Below, piece after piece: positions 43,756-54,354 of a DNA stretch of 64,000 nt (position 1 is the stretch's first letter; every line of letters begins with the position of its first letter). The DNA lies in NCBI GenBank assembly GCA_000310025.1, contig FN648493.1, positions 126,018-190,017 of the forward strand. Direction: 5' to 3'. A program made the translations under genes and the position numbers. The notes beneath the pieces are model-generated. The model was not told the origin of the DNA, made no database searches, and saw only the letters and a program-made list of their open reading frames with translations. The stretch comes from Ectocarpus siliculosus. Its lineage: Eukaryota; Sar; Phaeophyceae; Ectocarpales; Ectocarpaceae.

Positions 43756-46302
43756 TCAAAAGAAATCTCCGGAGATAGCAGGGGAGCTTATCCCACACGC
43801 GGGAAAACTCTGACGTTGTGCGGACGTCAACCGCTCGAGAAGAGCAGGCGGAGGCGACGAAAGAGAAGCACTGGCAGAACCAGGGTCCTCTTTGCCGCGT
43901 GGCGACGGCGTGGGTCGCTCATGCAAATTATACACGAAGGGGTCATCAATGCGACGCTCGGCAGACGAATCAATGCCACCTGTCGAAACAGGACCGGAAC
44001 CCAGTTGCCCGAAGCAATGGTGGGATCTTGAGCCGTAGATTGAAGACCATCGCTCAAACTGTGGCAAGACACAGCACTGAGAGGCACGCGAAGAAGGGGA
44101 GCCGAAGCTGTACGCAGAATGTCGCCTGGTTCGAGGGAAGAGACACCCGCGAGCGGGAGTCTTTGGCAACCTTTTTGCACAAAATGTTCCTCGGAAGAAA
44201 ACTTTAGCACATTTTGGAAGCATATCAACGAGATAGTTACCTACGAGAGCTGGAGAACCATCGCTGCGCACCAAATTAACCGGAACAAGGGGTGAAGTTG
44301 GATGTTTCCCAGCATAGCGAAGTTGGTAGTTACCATCCGTGGAAGACAAATCGTGAGCAAAAGGGGTGGCACCGCAACTGCCATGCTGAGCCAGAGTAAG
44401 CTCACCAAAAACACGATCACCAGGGCGTTTCGTACGCAAAGTGCGGTAAGAGCGGTCGCTAAACCGCATCCAACTGTCTCTCCCGAGGAGCACGTCATGA
44501 TGCATGACACCATCGGGAACAACGCACGCCCAAACAGCGAGAGAGGAAATAGGAAGGCGCTTGCGAAGAAACTGCACGCTCAAACGGACAATAGTCGAAG
44601 TTTGAAGCGGAGCAGATTCGCCGAAACCTTCCCAACAGCGAGGTTGGGTTTGTTTCTCAGACAACGACGAAGCGGCCGAAGCGGCTTTCATGGATTCCCA
44701 CGCAGATGCACTAATTAAAGACTGCGGGGAAACCGTGTCCAAAAGGGCAACACATCCAAACTGAACAGAAGCTGAACCACTGTGAGTGAGGATTTGGGTG
44801 GTGAAAGAGTCATCATCGATGGTAACAACACCATCAACCAAATCCGGACCTTGCTCCAGAAGCAAAGAAGAAGAAGAGGAGGGCGGGGTGCACCCGGAAG
44901 ACACGGCCCAAACAGCGGTGTCAGGCTCCGATGGAACATTCGCAGCGTATTGTGAAAACGACGCGAATCGTTTAGTCGACGGAGGGCGTGAGGCCGTCCG
45001 GAGACGCTGGTGCGTAGAAGGGCTAACTTCATAGACCGCGTTATGTTGAGATGACGTCGAAACTTGATCGCTGGGAGGCAGCAAACGAGAGCTGCGCTCG
45101 GGTGGCGGGGCACTGCATCGCAAAAGACTGCGTACTCGTTGAAGGGCGTTGCCCAACAAATTGAGGCCACGCCATCGAGAGAAGTATTGAGCATCAGGAT
45201 CATCGGCTTGAAGGCCGATGCCCCAAATACGGTCGTAGGGGCTGGCTTCGGCAAGGATTTTGTCGCCAGATCCGACAAGATGATCGCTTAACTCGGAGGT
45301 TTGACTAAATTTTGCGTAAGAGCCAGTGAGCACAATATTTTCGCCCTCGCGTTCCCGAAGAGGTGGGTCGAAACCACGGACACCGCGGCCAAACTTCTTG
45401 TGCAAGGCAGGATCGGACACGCGCATGATGTGCTGTAAAGCGCTATGGTCGTCGAAAAGACGAGCGTTTTCCGCAGTGAAAAACTGCTCAGCACACGAGT
45501 ATACCACTCCATCGACCACAAAAGTCGACGGTGTCCACTGGAAAAAGGGAGAGGGGGGCTGCCAAAAGAAGACCATTTCAGGAGTACAATACTCGTTAGA
45601 CGGGTCGAAGACAGCGGGAACTGCAGGAGTCGAAACACCTGGAGTGCGGTCAGTCGAAGCTGAGGTGGTAGCCGAAGCTGGTGTAGCCGAAGCGGAGGCA
45701 GCCGACACGCCCGCATTGTAATTTACGGCATGGACGTCCATGGGGACAGTCTCGGGTACGTCAGAGACCGGCGAAGAATCGACCGGAGCCGGATCTTTCG
45801 CAATGATTGGGCCAGCGACATCACGCTGGGTGCGCCCCAATTCTAAACCTGAAGAAACGCCTCGTAAGGTGTCATTCAACAGGCCGCTTTCGCTAGGGAC
45901 GGCAGCCAAGGCCGGGGCGGTTAAAGAACCAAAACGGGCGTGGTGCTCCCGGCCATTCCTCCCTGACAAGGTACGCGAGACCGCCGGCTGCTCGGAGGTC
46001 ACTCCGGGAGGGTCCTCGCGAAGCGGTGGTGTCAACACTGTCGACGTCGGTCGCGGCGGCCTGGTATTGGGCGCCGTGGGGCGAGCGTGCGTCGGAAGGG
46101 ATGGAGCGCTCGAAGACGATCCATGGTCGAAATATCTCGTGGCGGAATCTGATGGTGATTCGAAGCCAGGCGAATTTGACCCTGCAACTTGCCGGTAGGA
46201 ACCAGTGAAGTTAGCTACCGGTGCAACAATCGAGGGCGAACCCTCAGCGGAAGCGAGCACCGACGAGTTGAGCGTATCCGAAGATTCACCCGAGGTAACC
46301 AA
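43756..46302 (-). CDS. NADAR-protease polyprotein segment of the retrotransposon
   Basis: This 848-codon frame has four parts. Residues 1-240 are Ser/Pro/Thr-rich linker. Residues ~241-393 are a NADAR domain: FFWQPPSPFFQW, DGVVYSCAEQFF (E272), IMRVSDPALHKKFGR, SYAKFSQ, EASPYDRIWGIGL and RGLNLLGNALQRVR, the full run of family motifs. Residues ~470-625 are a retropepsin-like protease: LLDTVSPQSL, where the catalytic DTG has become DTV (residues 522-524), then VLLGRDSWMRF at ~603. The last ~150 codons after ~44190 look frameshifted; the neighbouring minus frame (44228-43827) has the more protein-like sequence. NADAR proteins cleave ADP-ribose N-glycosidic bonds, including ADP-ribosylated guanine in DNA. 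A role for this one is inference only. Confidence 0.8.
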   Translation of the reverse strand: MVTSGESSDTLNSSVLASAEGSPSIVAPVANFTGSYRQVAGSNSPGFESPSDSATRYFDHGSSSSAPSLPTHARPTAPNTRPPRPTSTVLTPPLREDPPGVTSEQPAVSRTLSGRNGREHHARFGSLTAPALAAVPSESGLLNDTLRGVSSGLELGRTQRDVAGPIIAKDPAPVDSSPVSDVPETVPMDVHAVNYNAGVSAASASATPASATTSASTDRTPGVSTPAVPAVFDPSNEYCTPEMVFFWQPPSPFFQWTPSTFVVDGVVYSCAEQFFTAENARLFDDHSALQHIMRVSDPALHKKFGRGVRGFDPPLREREGENIVLTGSYAKFSQTSELSDHLVGSGDKILAEASPYDRIWGIGLQADDPDAQYFSRWRGLNLLGNALQRVRSLLRCSAPPPERSSRLLPPSDQVSTSSQHNAVYEVSPSTHQRLRTASRPPSTKRFASFSQYAANVPSEPDTAVWAVSSGCTPPSSSSSLLLEQGPDLVDGVVTIDDDSFTTQILTHSGSASVQFGCVALLDTVSPQSLISASAWESMKAASAASSLSEKQTQPRCWEGFGESAPLQTSTIVRLSVQFLRKRLPISSLAVWACVVPDGVMHHDVLLGRDSWMRFSDRSYRTLRTKRPGDRVFGELTLAQHGSCGATPFAHDLSSTDGNYQLRYAGKHPTSPLVPVNLVRSDGSPALVGNYLVDMLPKCAKVFFRGTFCAKRLPKTPARGCLFPRTRRHSAYSFGSPSSRASQCCVLPQFERWSSIYGSRSHHCFGQLGSGPVSTGGIDSSAERRIDDPFVYNLHERPTPSPRGKEDPGSASASLSSPPPALLERLTSAQRQSFPACGISSPAISGDFF
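45120..45582 (-). other. NADAR domain inside the retrotransposon
   Basis: About 153 codons, uninterrupted, with all motifs I know for this family (bacterial YbiA, plant PyrR C-terminus): an aromatic PF-x2-W start, DG-x2-Y-x3-EQF, IM-x3-DP-x3-K-x2-GR, AKF-x-Q, EASP-x-DRIWGIG, and W-x-G-x-NLLG-x-AL-x-x-VR. It lies between gag and protease, where standard gypsy elements have no enzyme. Frames on both sides of the polyprotein are damaged, yet this part is not. Confidence 0.9.
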
Positions 46303-46695
46303 TTCAGGCGATTCCTCTTCAATCGTCCAAAGCGCACATGGCTACGGCCGGTCTGATCTGCAGACGACGGGGGGGGCGAACGAGCTGTGCCCGACAAACG
46401 AGCGGTACTCAATGGCCCCGAACGTCCTACGGTTGTATGGTTGTTATTGTGCGGCACCGAAGTACCAGAAAGAATAACATTCACCGAAGTGCGGTTATCG
46501 TTGCGTAGGACCGAAGTGCTAGAGGAAAAAAGTGTGTGACGGCGCGACAGATACCGAAGTTTTGTCGTTGTTGCATAAAACCGAAGTATTAGGGACAACA
46601 AAGCGTGACACACGAGCGTCTTGTGATGAACGAGACGAAGTCCCCGAAGATGCTGAAGGCGGTCCGAGGGAAGTAGGCGAACCACCGCCGATGAG

Positions 46696-47365
46696 TCATC
46701 CGCTGCGAGAACGACCACCATTTTGGAAGTTGCCAGGTTGACGGGCATTGTGATTGGTCGAAACCATGATGCCAGACGAAGGACCGGCGTGTACATGTGT
46801 TTGTGGTTGATAGAGGGACCGAGCACCAGTGTGGTCAGTGTGGTGGGTGTTGACCGAAGGGTGTTGCGGAGAGTGAAAGGTACCCGCAGAATTTCCCGGG
46901 GCATGCCCACTGTTGTGCGATTGTGTCTGATGAGCGTGAGGGGAACTACTACCGTCGGAACGGCGATTCCCAGCGTGGTTTCGACGCTGAGAGGACGAAC
47001 AGGAAGAGCGCTGGTGGCGTCTACCCTGATGGTTTTGGCGGTTGTCCGCACTTTTGCGGCGAAAAGACCGCATACGGCCTTGCCAACGTTTAAAAGCAGC
47101 AGAATCGTCTTTGAGAAGGATCGTCATTGAGGAGGCCCAAGCCCAACTCGGGGTTCAACAACCCACTAGTATTCGTGAACGGTGCAACGCATTGCTTCAT
47201 GGAATGGTCTTCACCCGAGCAGTTCAGACAGCGATTCCTGTTTTCGCGGAAGGCTTGAGAGCGAGCCTCTTGTATCAACAAAGGAGTCCACAAAAAAGGA
47301 TCATCCATGCTACGAAAACTAGAAGTGAGAGCGTATCCATCAGACCAATCGGCTTGCGAGGCAGG
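46696..47365 (-). pseudogene. Gag nucleocapsid: CCHC zinc knuckle and basic tail
   Basis: In the same frame as gag but after a TGA, CLNCSGEDHSMKQC is a classic C-x2-C-x4-H-x4-C zinc knuckle that would bind element RNA. About 60 codons on, the frame breaks at two tandem 16-base units (47104-47119 and 47120-47135, two mismatches). The +1 shift fits an accidental duplication. After it the other frame stays open as an Arg/His/Ser-rich basic tail to 46696, where another in-frame TGA occurs. Confidence 0.75.
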
Positions 47366-49237
47366 TCAAGAAATATAGTTGCGTGTGAAAGGGTCGGCAT
47401 CGTGCGATTGTACCGGTAAAACTACGGGGTTCTGAGCGGAACCTGGTGCCCGCTGGCCCGAAGGCGCGGGAGCGCGGTGTTGGGACCGTCGAGGCTGCAA
47501 GGAGCCACGCGTCGAAGACAACGAAAAATAATATGAACCGCCAATAGCCGGGGTTTTATTTGTCGCTAGAGGCGCGAACGCCTCCCACATATCCGCAATC
47601 GACACAAAGGGAGTGACGGCCGTGGCCAGAGCACCCGGGTACAAAATCGGAGACAAACTCGGAAACTGCTTGCAAACCGAATGCCGCACTATTTCTAGAA
47701 CCATGGATACACTAGGAGCCAGAGTACGCTCAGAGCCAGTCACAGACGAAACCAACAAACGGAAAGCACGAAGGTAATCCGCGGAAGAAGTACCATCTGC
47801 TACGACAAATTGTTGTAGCCGCAAAAACGACTCTTGACGGTCGCCGACATCAAATTGCTCTGCAAGATGACGCAACAGCAACTGAAAAGCTTCTGGTCCA
47901 GTGGCGCCGCCGTCCAAGCTTCTCTTCACCTGCTGAAAGTAATCAGTGATGGAGAGGACGAGATCGGCAGTAGAGGGCTTGTCAGGGGTGATCGCACTCA
48001 AAAGTTTCTTTTCGAGGGGTCGTTCCCACCCACGCACGAAATCGGTACCGTGCAACCCATCACTCTGCTCATCACACAACAACAAAATATCGGATAAAGC
48101 CGTACGTGTTGTGCGAAGATGCTGCTGATAGCCATCTCCCGGCGACAGAGTTGCAGGAAAGGGCATGGTAGCGACACTCTCGACTTTTTTCAAGTTGAAG
48201 GTGATGTACGCGCGTTTCACTGTAGTGACATGAGCCGCACGTGCATTAGCATCGGTCGCATCAATCGTGGCTTGACGAGCATGTGCGATGTTCGAAGAAA
48301 GTGGCAAAACACGATCATCAATGACAAGGGGTGGTGTGACAGCAGCTACCGAAGCAGCAGGGGGAGCATGGTCCGAAGACAACACAACATGCGGAACACC
48401 CGGCACAGGTGGTACAAATGCCGAGGGGGGGGTTGGATGCGAAAACCCAGGGTTCTGCACGATTCCTGAATCTACAGCATGGTGAGCGGTAGAAAAAACG
48501 GGGGGTGCAGCAGTTTCCGAAGAAACGGGGGGGGGCGAAGCCGGAGGAACAAAATCATCACGCAAAAAGAAACGAGCACCCGAAGTCGCGTCCATAAGGG
48601 ACGGAACTACATGCCTTTGGCGGCCCGGCTTGCGAGACAAGCTGGTGTCCGAGCCCGACCCGGTCCCGCTCTTGCCCTTGGAGCCACGGGCGCCATCCCC
48701 GCTACGCTTTGCCACCTTCCTCTCACGGCTCCCTCCCACCGAAGAAGACGAGGGCTCCGGGGGTCGCCGCGATGCTTCGGCCGAGCTCCAGCCAGACTCC
48801 TCTCCCGAGCTACCAGGACCACTCTCCCGACTCGAACGTGACGGTTGTGCCTTCTTGACACGACCTGGCGCTGGCTGCTGGAACCCACAGGAGGCCTCCG
48901 AAGACGGGCCGCTGCAGCCAGGGTACACCACGGGAGCAGTGGCGTGGGCGTTGGCCGTGCGCATCCTAGCGAGGAAACGGTCGGCCAGATCTCGAAGATC
49001 CGGACGGGAGGTGTTGGCCACGTCCACCGCCTCCTGGATGGTGACGACCGCCGGCAACGCGATGGACACTTCCGTGGCCAGGTCCCTGACCGATGCGCTA
49101 TCCCCAGGAAGGAAGTTAAACTGTTGGTATTGAGCCACATCAGACAGTTTGGCCGGGGTGAAACTAAAGTCGCCGGACCGGATAAAGGTGCCACAACCAA
49201 GTCCAGACAGAACAAAGGCTGCCCATTGTTGTATCAT
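47366..49237 (-). pseudogene. Retrotransposon gag, capsid part
   Basis: A 623-codon open frame starts MIQQWAAF and ends at a TGA. The first half is low-complexity (Ser, Pro, Arg, Gly; KKAQPSRSSRESGPGSSGEE), and the second half is a helical gag-like region (DYFQQVKRSLDGG, FQLLLRHLAEQFDVGDRQES, DYLRAFRLLV). An upstream in-frame stop just before the ATG supports this start. The next in-frame segment holds the zinc knuckle, so the TGA at 47366 separates capsid from nucleocapsid. It may be a decay mutation or, less likely, a read-through stop. Assignment rests on position and composition, as gag is poorly conserved. Confidence 0.75.
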
Positions 49238-49344
49238 ATGTTAAAGTTTGCGAGGGAAGCAGGCGGCGTTCTCCCTGCCGCGGCAAATGAACGAAAGGGT
49301 CGCAAGAGGCGGGATGAGTTGAAGAAATCAGCATGACGACAGAG

Positions 49345-49726
49345 AACAAGAACACGCTATTCTCGGCAACCTCTCCTCTCCCATCCCGCACATGCGATAC
49401 TGCCATGTCAGCTTCCTTGCGTCTCTTCCCGACCGTAGGGATTGGACCCCCAATTCTTCCCTTACGGCTGCATTACTTGTGCGCTTGGAGCATCCTAGGA
49501 TGATTTTCGCTGCTTTCATCTGCGCCGCCTCGAGGTCTTTCACTACCTTCTTATTTACTCCCCATACTTCTCCGGCGTACTCTAGCGGCGGTACGATTAC
49601 GCTCTTCAAAACCGCCAATTTGATGCGTGTATCGAGGTGCCGGTTTGCGAGTATTGGGTGCAGCTTCCCTGCTCTTGCTTTGCCCTTTTCCGCTACCTTG
49701 GACATGTGTGCATTCCACGAGCAGTA
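49345..49726 (-). mobile_element. Truncated LINE (non-LTR retrotransposon) fragment
   Basis: An open frame of ~120 codons matches the region after the RT catalytic core of non-LTR elements: KLHPILANRHLDTRIKLAVL, VIVPPLEYAGEVWGV, AQMKAAKIILGCSKRTSNAA and LGVQSLRSGRDARK. It stops resembling a LINE at about 49370, ~130 bases upstream of the gypsy gag start and in the same orientation. Either the gypsy element lost its 5' LTR here or one element inserted into the other. Confidence 0.75.
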
Positions 49727-50719
49727 GTGCTTCTGGTACTACATAATGATGAGAAAATATACAGATTGCACTCGCACTTATGAATTTAGCAGTCAAGATA
49801 TGCGGCCTCGAAAAAAATCAAAATCAAAGAATTGGCCATAAGAACACGTGCTCAGTCCCGACGGTGTTAAGAACAAGAACCTGCCTTCGTGGTGTAACAA
49901 TTGAATGTGCTTACCGATAAGAACAGAGCCCCAAAACGCGGCAGCTGCAAGAAGACAAGAACTCACGAAGGGGTGAGGGGCTACTCGCGGGGTGGCCGGT
50001 GGGCAGTTACAGATCAGCGGCGAGGAGGGGGTTCCTTTGAAATAGTACTGGTGCGGAGGGGGGTGCCATCTCTCCGACTGTTTCGGTACGCATGTATGGA
50101 AGGCGAGCCAACAAACTCGGTTGCCCCCGTCAGCATGCTCGGAAACAAACAAACAAACCATGCTAGTGAGAGGAGTCGTGGAAGGGCCGTTGACGCGGCG
50201 AAGGGGGTGGAAATCATACGACACATGGATGTGCACTACTGCTGTAGCATAGCTTGTCTACAACCTACAGTACGCACCGGCAGCGCCCTCCTCCTGTTCC
50301 TGCTTTGGCTGCGCGCCCTCTTGCTGTGCGCTGCACTCTGATCTTCCCACTTCAACAGGTACTGCCCAATCCGTCTCACCGTCAGTAGCCATCGGTCAAC
50401 CTTCACCAATAAGTGTGACACTCCCCCTTCCTCCTCTTGGTCCTCGGGCACTCGTCGGCGGAAGCGATGTGGAATCTGGGGAACTCGGTAACCTGGTGAC
50501 CTACGCTGTAGTCGCTGGTGTACCGCTGGCGGCAGGGCGAGACTGTTGGAATCGTCCAATCAAACAAATCGCAAAATGGCACTCTCTCAAGCAAGCCGGC
50601 AGAGGAGCAGAGGAGCTCTCTTCCAGAGCAGCTAGCAAGGGGCAACGGTGTCCGTGGGCCGCTCGCGCTTTCGTCGACAGCAAAAAGATTTCGTTTTTAC
50701 TTGTCTCTGGCGCGAAGTG
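49727..50719. other. No gene identified; upstream flank of the lipocalin gene
   Basis: No frame on either strand is convincing. The lipocalin promoter and 5' UTR should be in the right part of this stretch, but no TATA-like or other signal was clear. Confidence 0.5.
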
Positions 50720-52998
50720 ATGGCTACCGCTTTGTTCAGTCGTCAGCTTGGCTGCAGAAGAAGCAGGAGCTGGGGCAGGAACGTGGTGCATGCGAGCGGC
50801 GGAGCGATGCTCTTGTTGATGTTGGGATCTGTCTTGGCCAAAGCTGTCCGGCTCAACCCTGAGAGTACGCTCCAGCCAGCCGACCTGACGGGCAGGTTCG
50901 GTGCGGAGTCGACTACGAGAAATAGCTGGCGCGGGAGCAGGGGCTCGGGGGGGCTGCAGCAACAGGCAGAGTGGGCAACGGGCGATAACACCACAAGCTG
51001 CAGCACCCCGAATAGCATGAGCGGCGACCATGGCGAAAGTCGCGGAAGGTTCCTGCGGGACCATGCAGTAGGCATCGGGGTGGGCGTGGCCGCGGCCATG
51101 TCGTACAAGTCGGAGCCGGCGGGTGCTCTTTTCGGTGAGGATGCTTTATCTCTGTTCGTAACTGCTGTCTGCTGCTTTGTCATTACACACGCTTGTACCA
51201 TGCGGTGCTCCCACCACAACACTTCAAACGCAGCGAAAGTCGCAAGCGACCATTTAGGCTGGATTCCGTTTTGTCCACACCACACACGCAGTTTCTACAG
51301 CAGTAGTGGTCCAGCGTACACAACCGTGGCATCACGCCAAGATCGAGTGTGAGTCGTTCTCAAGGTAGACTGCCTTCAAGGCGCGCGATACTTGAAGCTC
51401 TGTGCATAGCCTCGATCGCGCGCACGGCGGCGGGGCGCGCCGACGTACCCAGCAGACCCGGCAGTTTTGTGCAAAGAGGCTGCTGTTATATGAATCTACA
51501 TAACGGTCAAATAATGCCTCTAGAGCCGTTTGTCGATGCTTGCTGCTGCTTTCAAGACATACGACTCTGCTCACACATCACATCGGTAGGCTGTTGCAAT
51601 TTGAACAATGTGTGCGTTGCTGGGGGCGTGATGTAGCTGTACCCAAGTCCAATAAATTGCCTTTTCACCACCGAGTTCCCTGCAAGAAGATGGTGATCTA
51701 ATAAGAAATATATATATTGAGCACCTTGATATCGTATTTCAATAACTCTACTGACAAAGGGCACAGTTTCATTTGACGGGAGAGTTCAAGCTATTTCGAT
51801 TTCTTCACTACAGCAGTGGGGGCCCCGGTTCCCTACATTATGTAAGCACCAAATGTGGCAGCTATTCAGGGCTGGTCACTAAACCGAACAGACAATTATA
51901 TAGCAGTTATACTTCAGTGGTGCGGCGGTGCCACGTGATTTGGTGGTCGCTAAATATGGCATGTCGCTAAACAAGGCGTCACTTATACCGAGACCCCCAC
52001 AGTCCGGGGGGTCGCCGCCAAGGAATTTATATTTTGTGGAAGAAATTTGGCTTGTGAGGCACAAATTTCACCGCTGGAGCGAAAGACACCATCACGGACA
52101 TCGCTCTCAGTTATGACGGTCGGCGGACGGTGGCAGCCGGCCATCACCCAAGGCTACGCTTGACTTCCGCGACGAAAAACACACAAAACAAAACGCAATA
52201 GACTTGTGATAATGTTGTAAAATATCCTTTCCTTCAAGCGGTCGGTTTGGAGAACATGGTGGGAACGACGATATATGAAGAGCATCACCGCAGGGGCTTG
52301 AACCTTCGTACGCCACATGTAGAGCAAACACAACTTTCTCACTCCGTCCTCTTTGTGTTTGATGACTGTGCCAATGTTTCACTATTTTTTGCGTTCGTTT
52401 GGGCTTGTTTTTTTGCAGAGGACTTCAAGAAGGAGGGGAAATGCCCCGCGTACAAAGCCGTGGACAACTTCGACATCGACAAGTACATGGGCATATGGTG
52501 AGTGATCATGGGCCTTTTACAAAAATCCTTGCTAGAGAGATCGTCCCTCGGGACTGTACCTCCTCTCCCAATGAGCGGATGCGGTTTTGTCTGGACCGAC
52601 AAGGGGGAAGCAGGAACCGGTCGACAGTAGTGTCCCGGACATGTTGCTACACAGGGTCTAAGTGTTGGAAGAGGAGTTTTTTTGTACTTACACCGAGTCT
52701 CTCCCGCCTCTGCCTCTGGCGAGTCCCCTCCGTTCTCCCCTGGTTGCGCTTGCGACGGTTTCGCCTCCATTTTCGTGAAGACCATGTGAAATGTGTACAT
52801 GCCGAGGTGGGTGTGAGGCGTTCGCAGAAACACACAACGGTCGGGTTGTCGCTTGTCTCCGCACACGCTTAGTTCGTATTTCCCTTCCCTTTGGTCTGAA
52901 GGCGACGGCCATGTCTGGTTAGCAGTACCCCCCCCTACCTCCCGCGGGGTCTCAGTGATCTGCCGTTTGCTTCAACCGATTCTGTATGTCTGCTGTGC

Positions 52999-53060
<62 letters not shown>

Positions 53061-54354
53061 CTTCTCCCTCATGCTCCACGCTCGAAGCTTGCGCTTGCAG
53101 GCAGTACTCAAGCCCCGCAGCACACAATTTACGTTGCTGACTTGGCGTAATAAAACAATTGGATCAGACGTTATCTAGCTTTCTAGAAAGAGATAGGTGT
53201 ATGCGGCTCCAATGCACGATCGCGGGATTCTCGCCAAATCACCCTTACCGTCCAATCCCCCCCCCTTGTCACGGAACGCGGTGCTCTGCGCGCGACAGGT
53301 ACGAGCTAGCGTACCACGATTGGACCCAGATCAAGATCTGCGGGTGCACGCGGTTCAACATGACGAGGACGGACGACCGAATAAAGGACGCCTTCACCAC
53401 CAAGTGCCCCTACGAGGCCGACGAGGGCGAGACGTTTCTCATTAACATGCGCGAGGTCATCGACCGCAGCTCTCCGGGAAGCTTCAAAGAGTACGCCTTC
53501 TACAACAAGTGGGACAACAAGGTACCGAATCGATGGGTATTCGCGGGGTGCTTTCGTGGTAGTTGCACCTCCTCGGGCAATCGAAGCTTGTTCTTTGCGG
53601 GGTTGAATCCGTGGAGGATGTCCACGCTGCTCCTGAACGTGAAAAGGTTTGCTTGTGATTTTTTCCCCATGTGTTGGTGTTTTTGCTATTAGATGGACTG
53701 AATTTCCGCTCGCACACGACATATTCGATTATTTTCCCGTACCATTGCCCTACTAGCGTGAGTTTTCTCTCGGAAAGAACACCGCTTGTTCGGCGTAACC
53801 ATATGACATGAAGAGGACGAACGGTGGGTACAGCATCAAGACGGTGTCCGCGGTTGGGTTTTCACTTCGTCCCGTAAGGTTATATCAACCCACCGCTTCG
53901 GAAAATGGGCATTATTTTCCCCGTTGTACGACTCACACAGATACAGGTCAATTATGCTCTTCGGCGATTTTGGTTCTGCTGTGGTGTCTCAACGATCCTG
54001 TTCTGAAACAAAGTTCCTCACGGCGGGTAAACACGCACACACACACAGGTGGTGGCACTGTGGAGGACTATCGAGGGGCAGTACGAGCGAGCGATACAGC
54101 TGCAGTGCGTGGAGATCCTGGGGAGGCGGGCCTTCGTTGGCATCAACTTCCTGAGCCGCGAGCCCCTGGTGGCCCCGCGAGCGATGTCGGAGATGTTCCA
54201 GAAGGCGAAGGCGCTCGGCCTGGCGGGGATAGGAGGGAGCCCCGCAGAGATGGAGATCGTTCGGCACGAGGGGTGCCGATATCCCACCTCCTCGGGGAAC
54301 AAGGAGAGCCGCAGTTGGGGGTCGGCGTGGGGGGTGAACACGCTGGCGTTATAG
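50720..54354 (+). CDS. Lipocalin family protein (apolipoprotein D-like), 4 exons
   Basis: Exons 50720-51134, 52419-52497, 53299-53521 and 54049-54354 give 1023 nt (340 aa plus TAG), with consistent phases 1, 2, 0. The lipocalin signature starts in exon 2: CPAYKAVDNFDIDKYMGIW, with the GxW motif at residues 163-165, followed across the splice by YELAYHD. Exon 3 holds the barrel core with several cysteines (CGC, TKC) and FYNKWDNK. Exon 4 completes it (SREPLVAPRAMSEMF) and ends with a Cys-containing tail. Lipocalins bind small hydrophobic ligands outside the cytosol or in plastids. Exon 1 adds a ~138-residue extension with a hydrophobic stretch near residues 28-43 that may act in targeting; it is chosen because its donor phase fits, and it is the least certain exon. 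Intron 2 contains a long CT microsatellite. Confidence 0.8.
53001..53057. repeat. CT microsatellite in lipocalin intron 2
   Basis: About 28 CT units without interruption, followed by a pyrimidine-rich stretch. Probably length-variable between individuals. Confidence 0.97.

Larger units (their letters stand above)
39187..49237 (-). mobile_element. Ty3/gypsy chromodomain retrotransposon carrying a NADAR domain (degraded)
   Basis: On the minus strand the order is gag, CCHC knuckle, NADAR domain, aspartic protease, reverse transcriptase, RNase H, integrase (HHCC, DD35E), chromodomain, Tudor/SH3-like tail. Protease-RT-RNaseH-integrase order and the chromodomain place it among Ty3/gypsy chromoviruses. 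Coding is broken by in-frame TGA stops (after gag, in the gag tail, in RT) and by frameshifts (gag tail, after protease, after RT, in the linker, within integrase). I could not find LTRs, a primer-binding site or target-site duplications; a truncated LINE lies directly upstream of gag, so the 5' end is probably lost. Confidence 0.9.

Noticed and set aside
37200-51000. LTRs for the gypsy element
   Set aside because: By eye no direct repeat was found on the two sides; only a dot plot could settle it.
50501-51064. 187-codon minus-strand frame
   Set aside because: Antisense to lipocalin exon 1, Ala/Pro/Arg-rich, without domain features.
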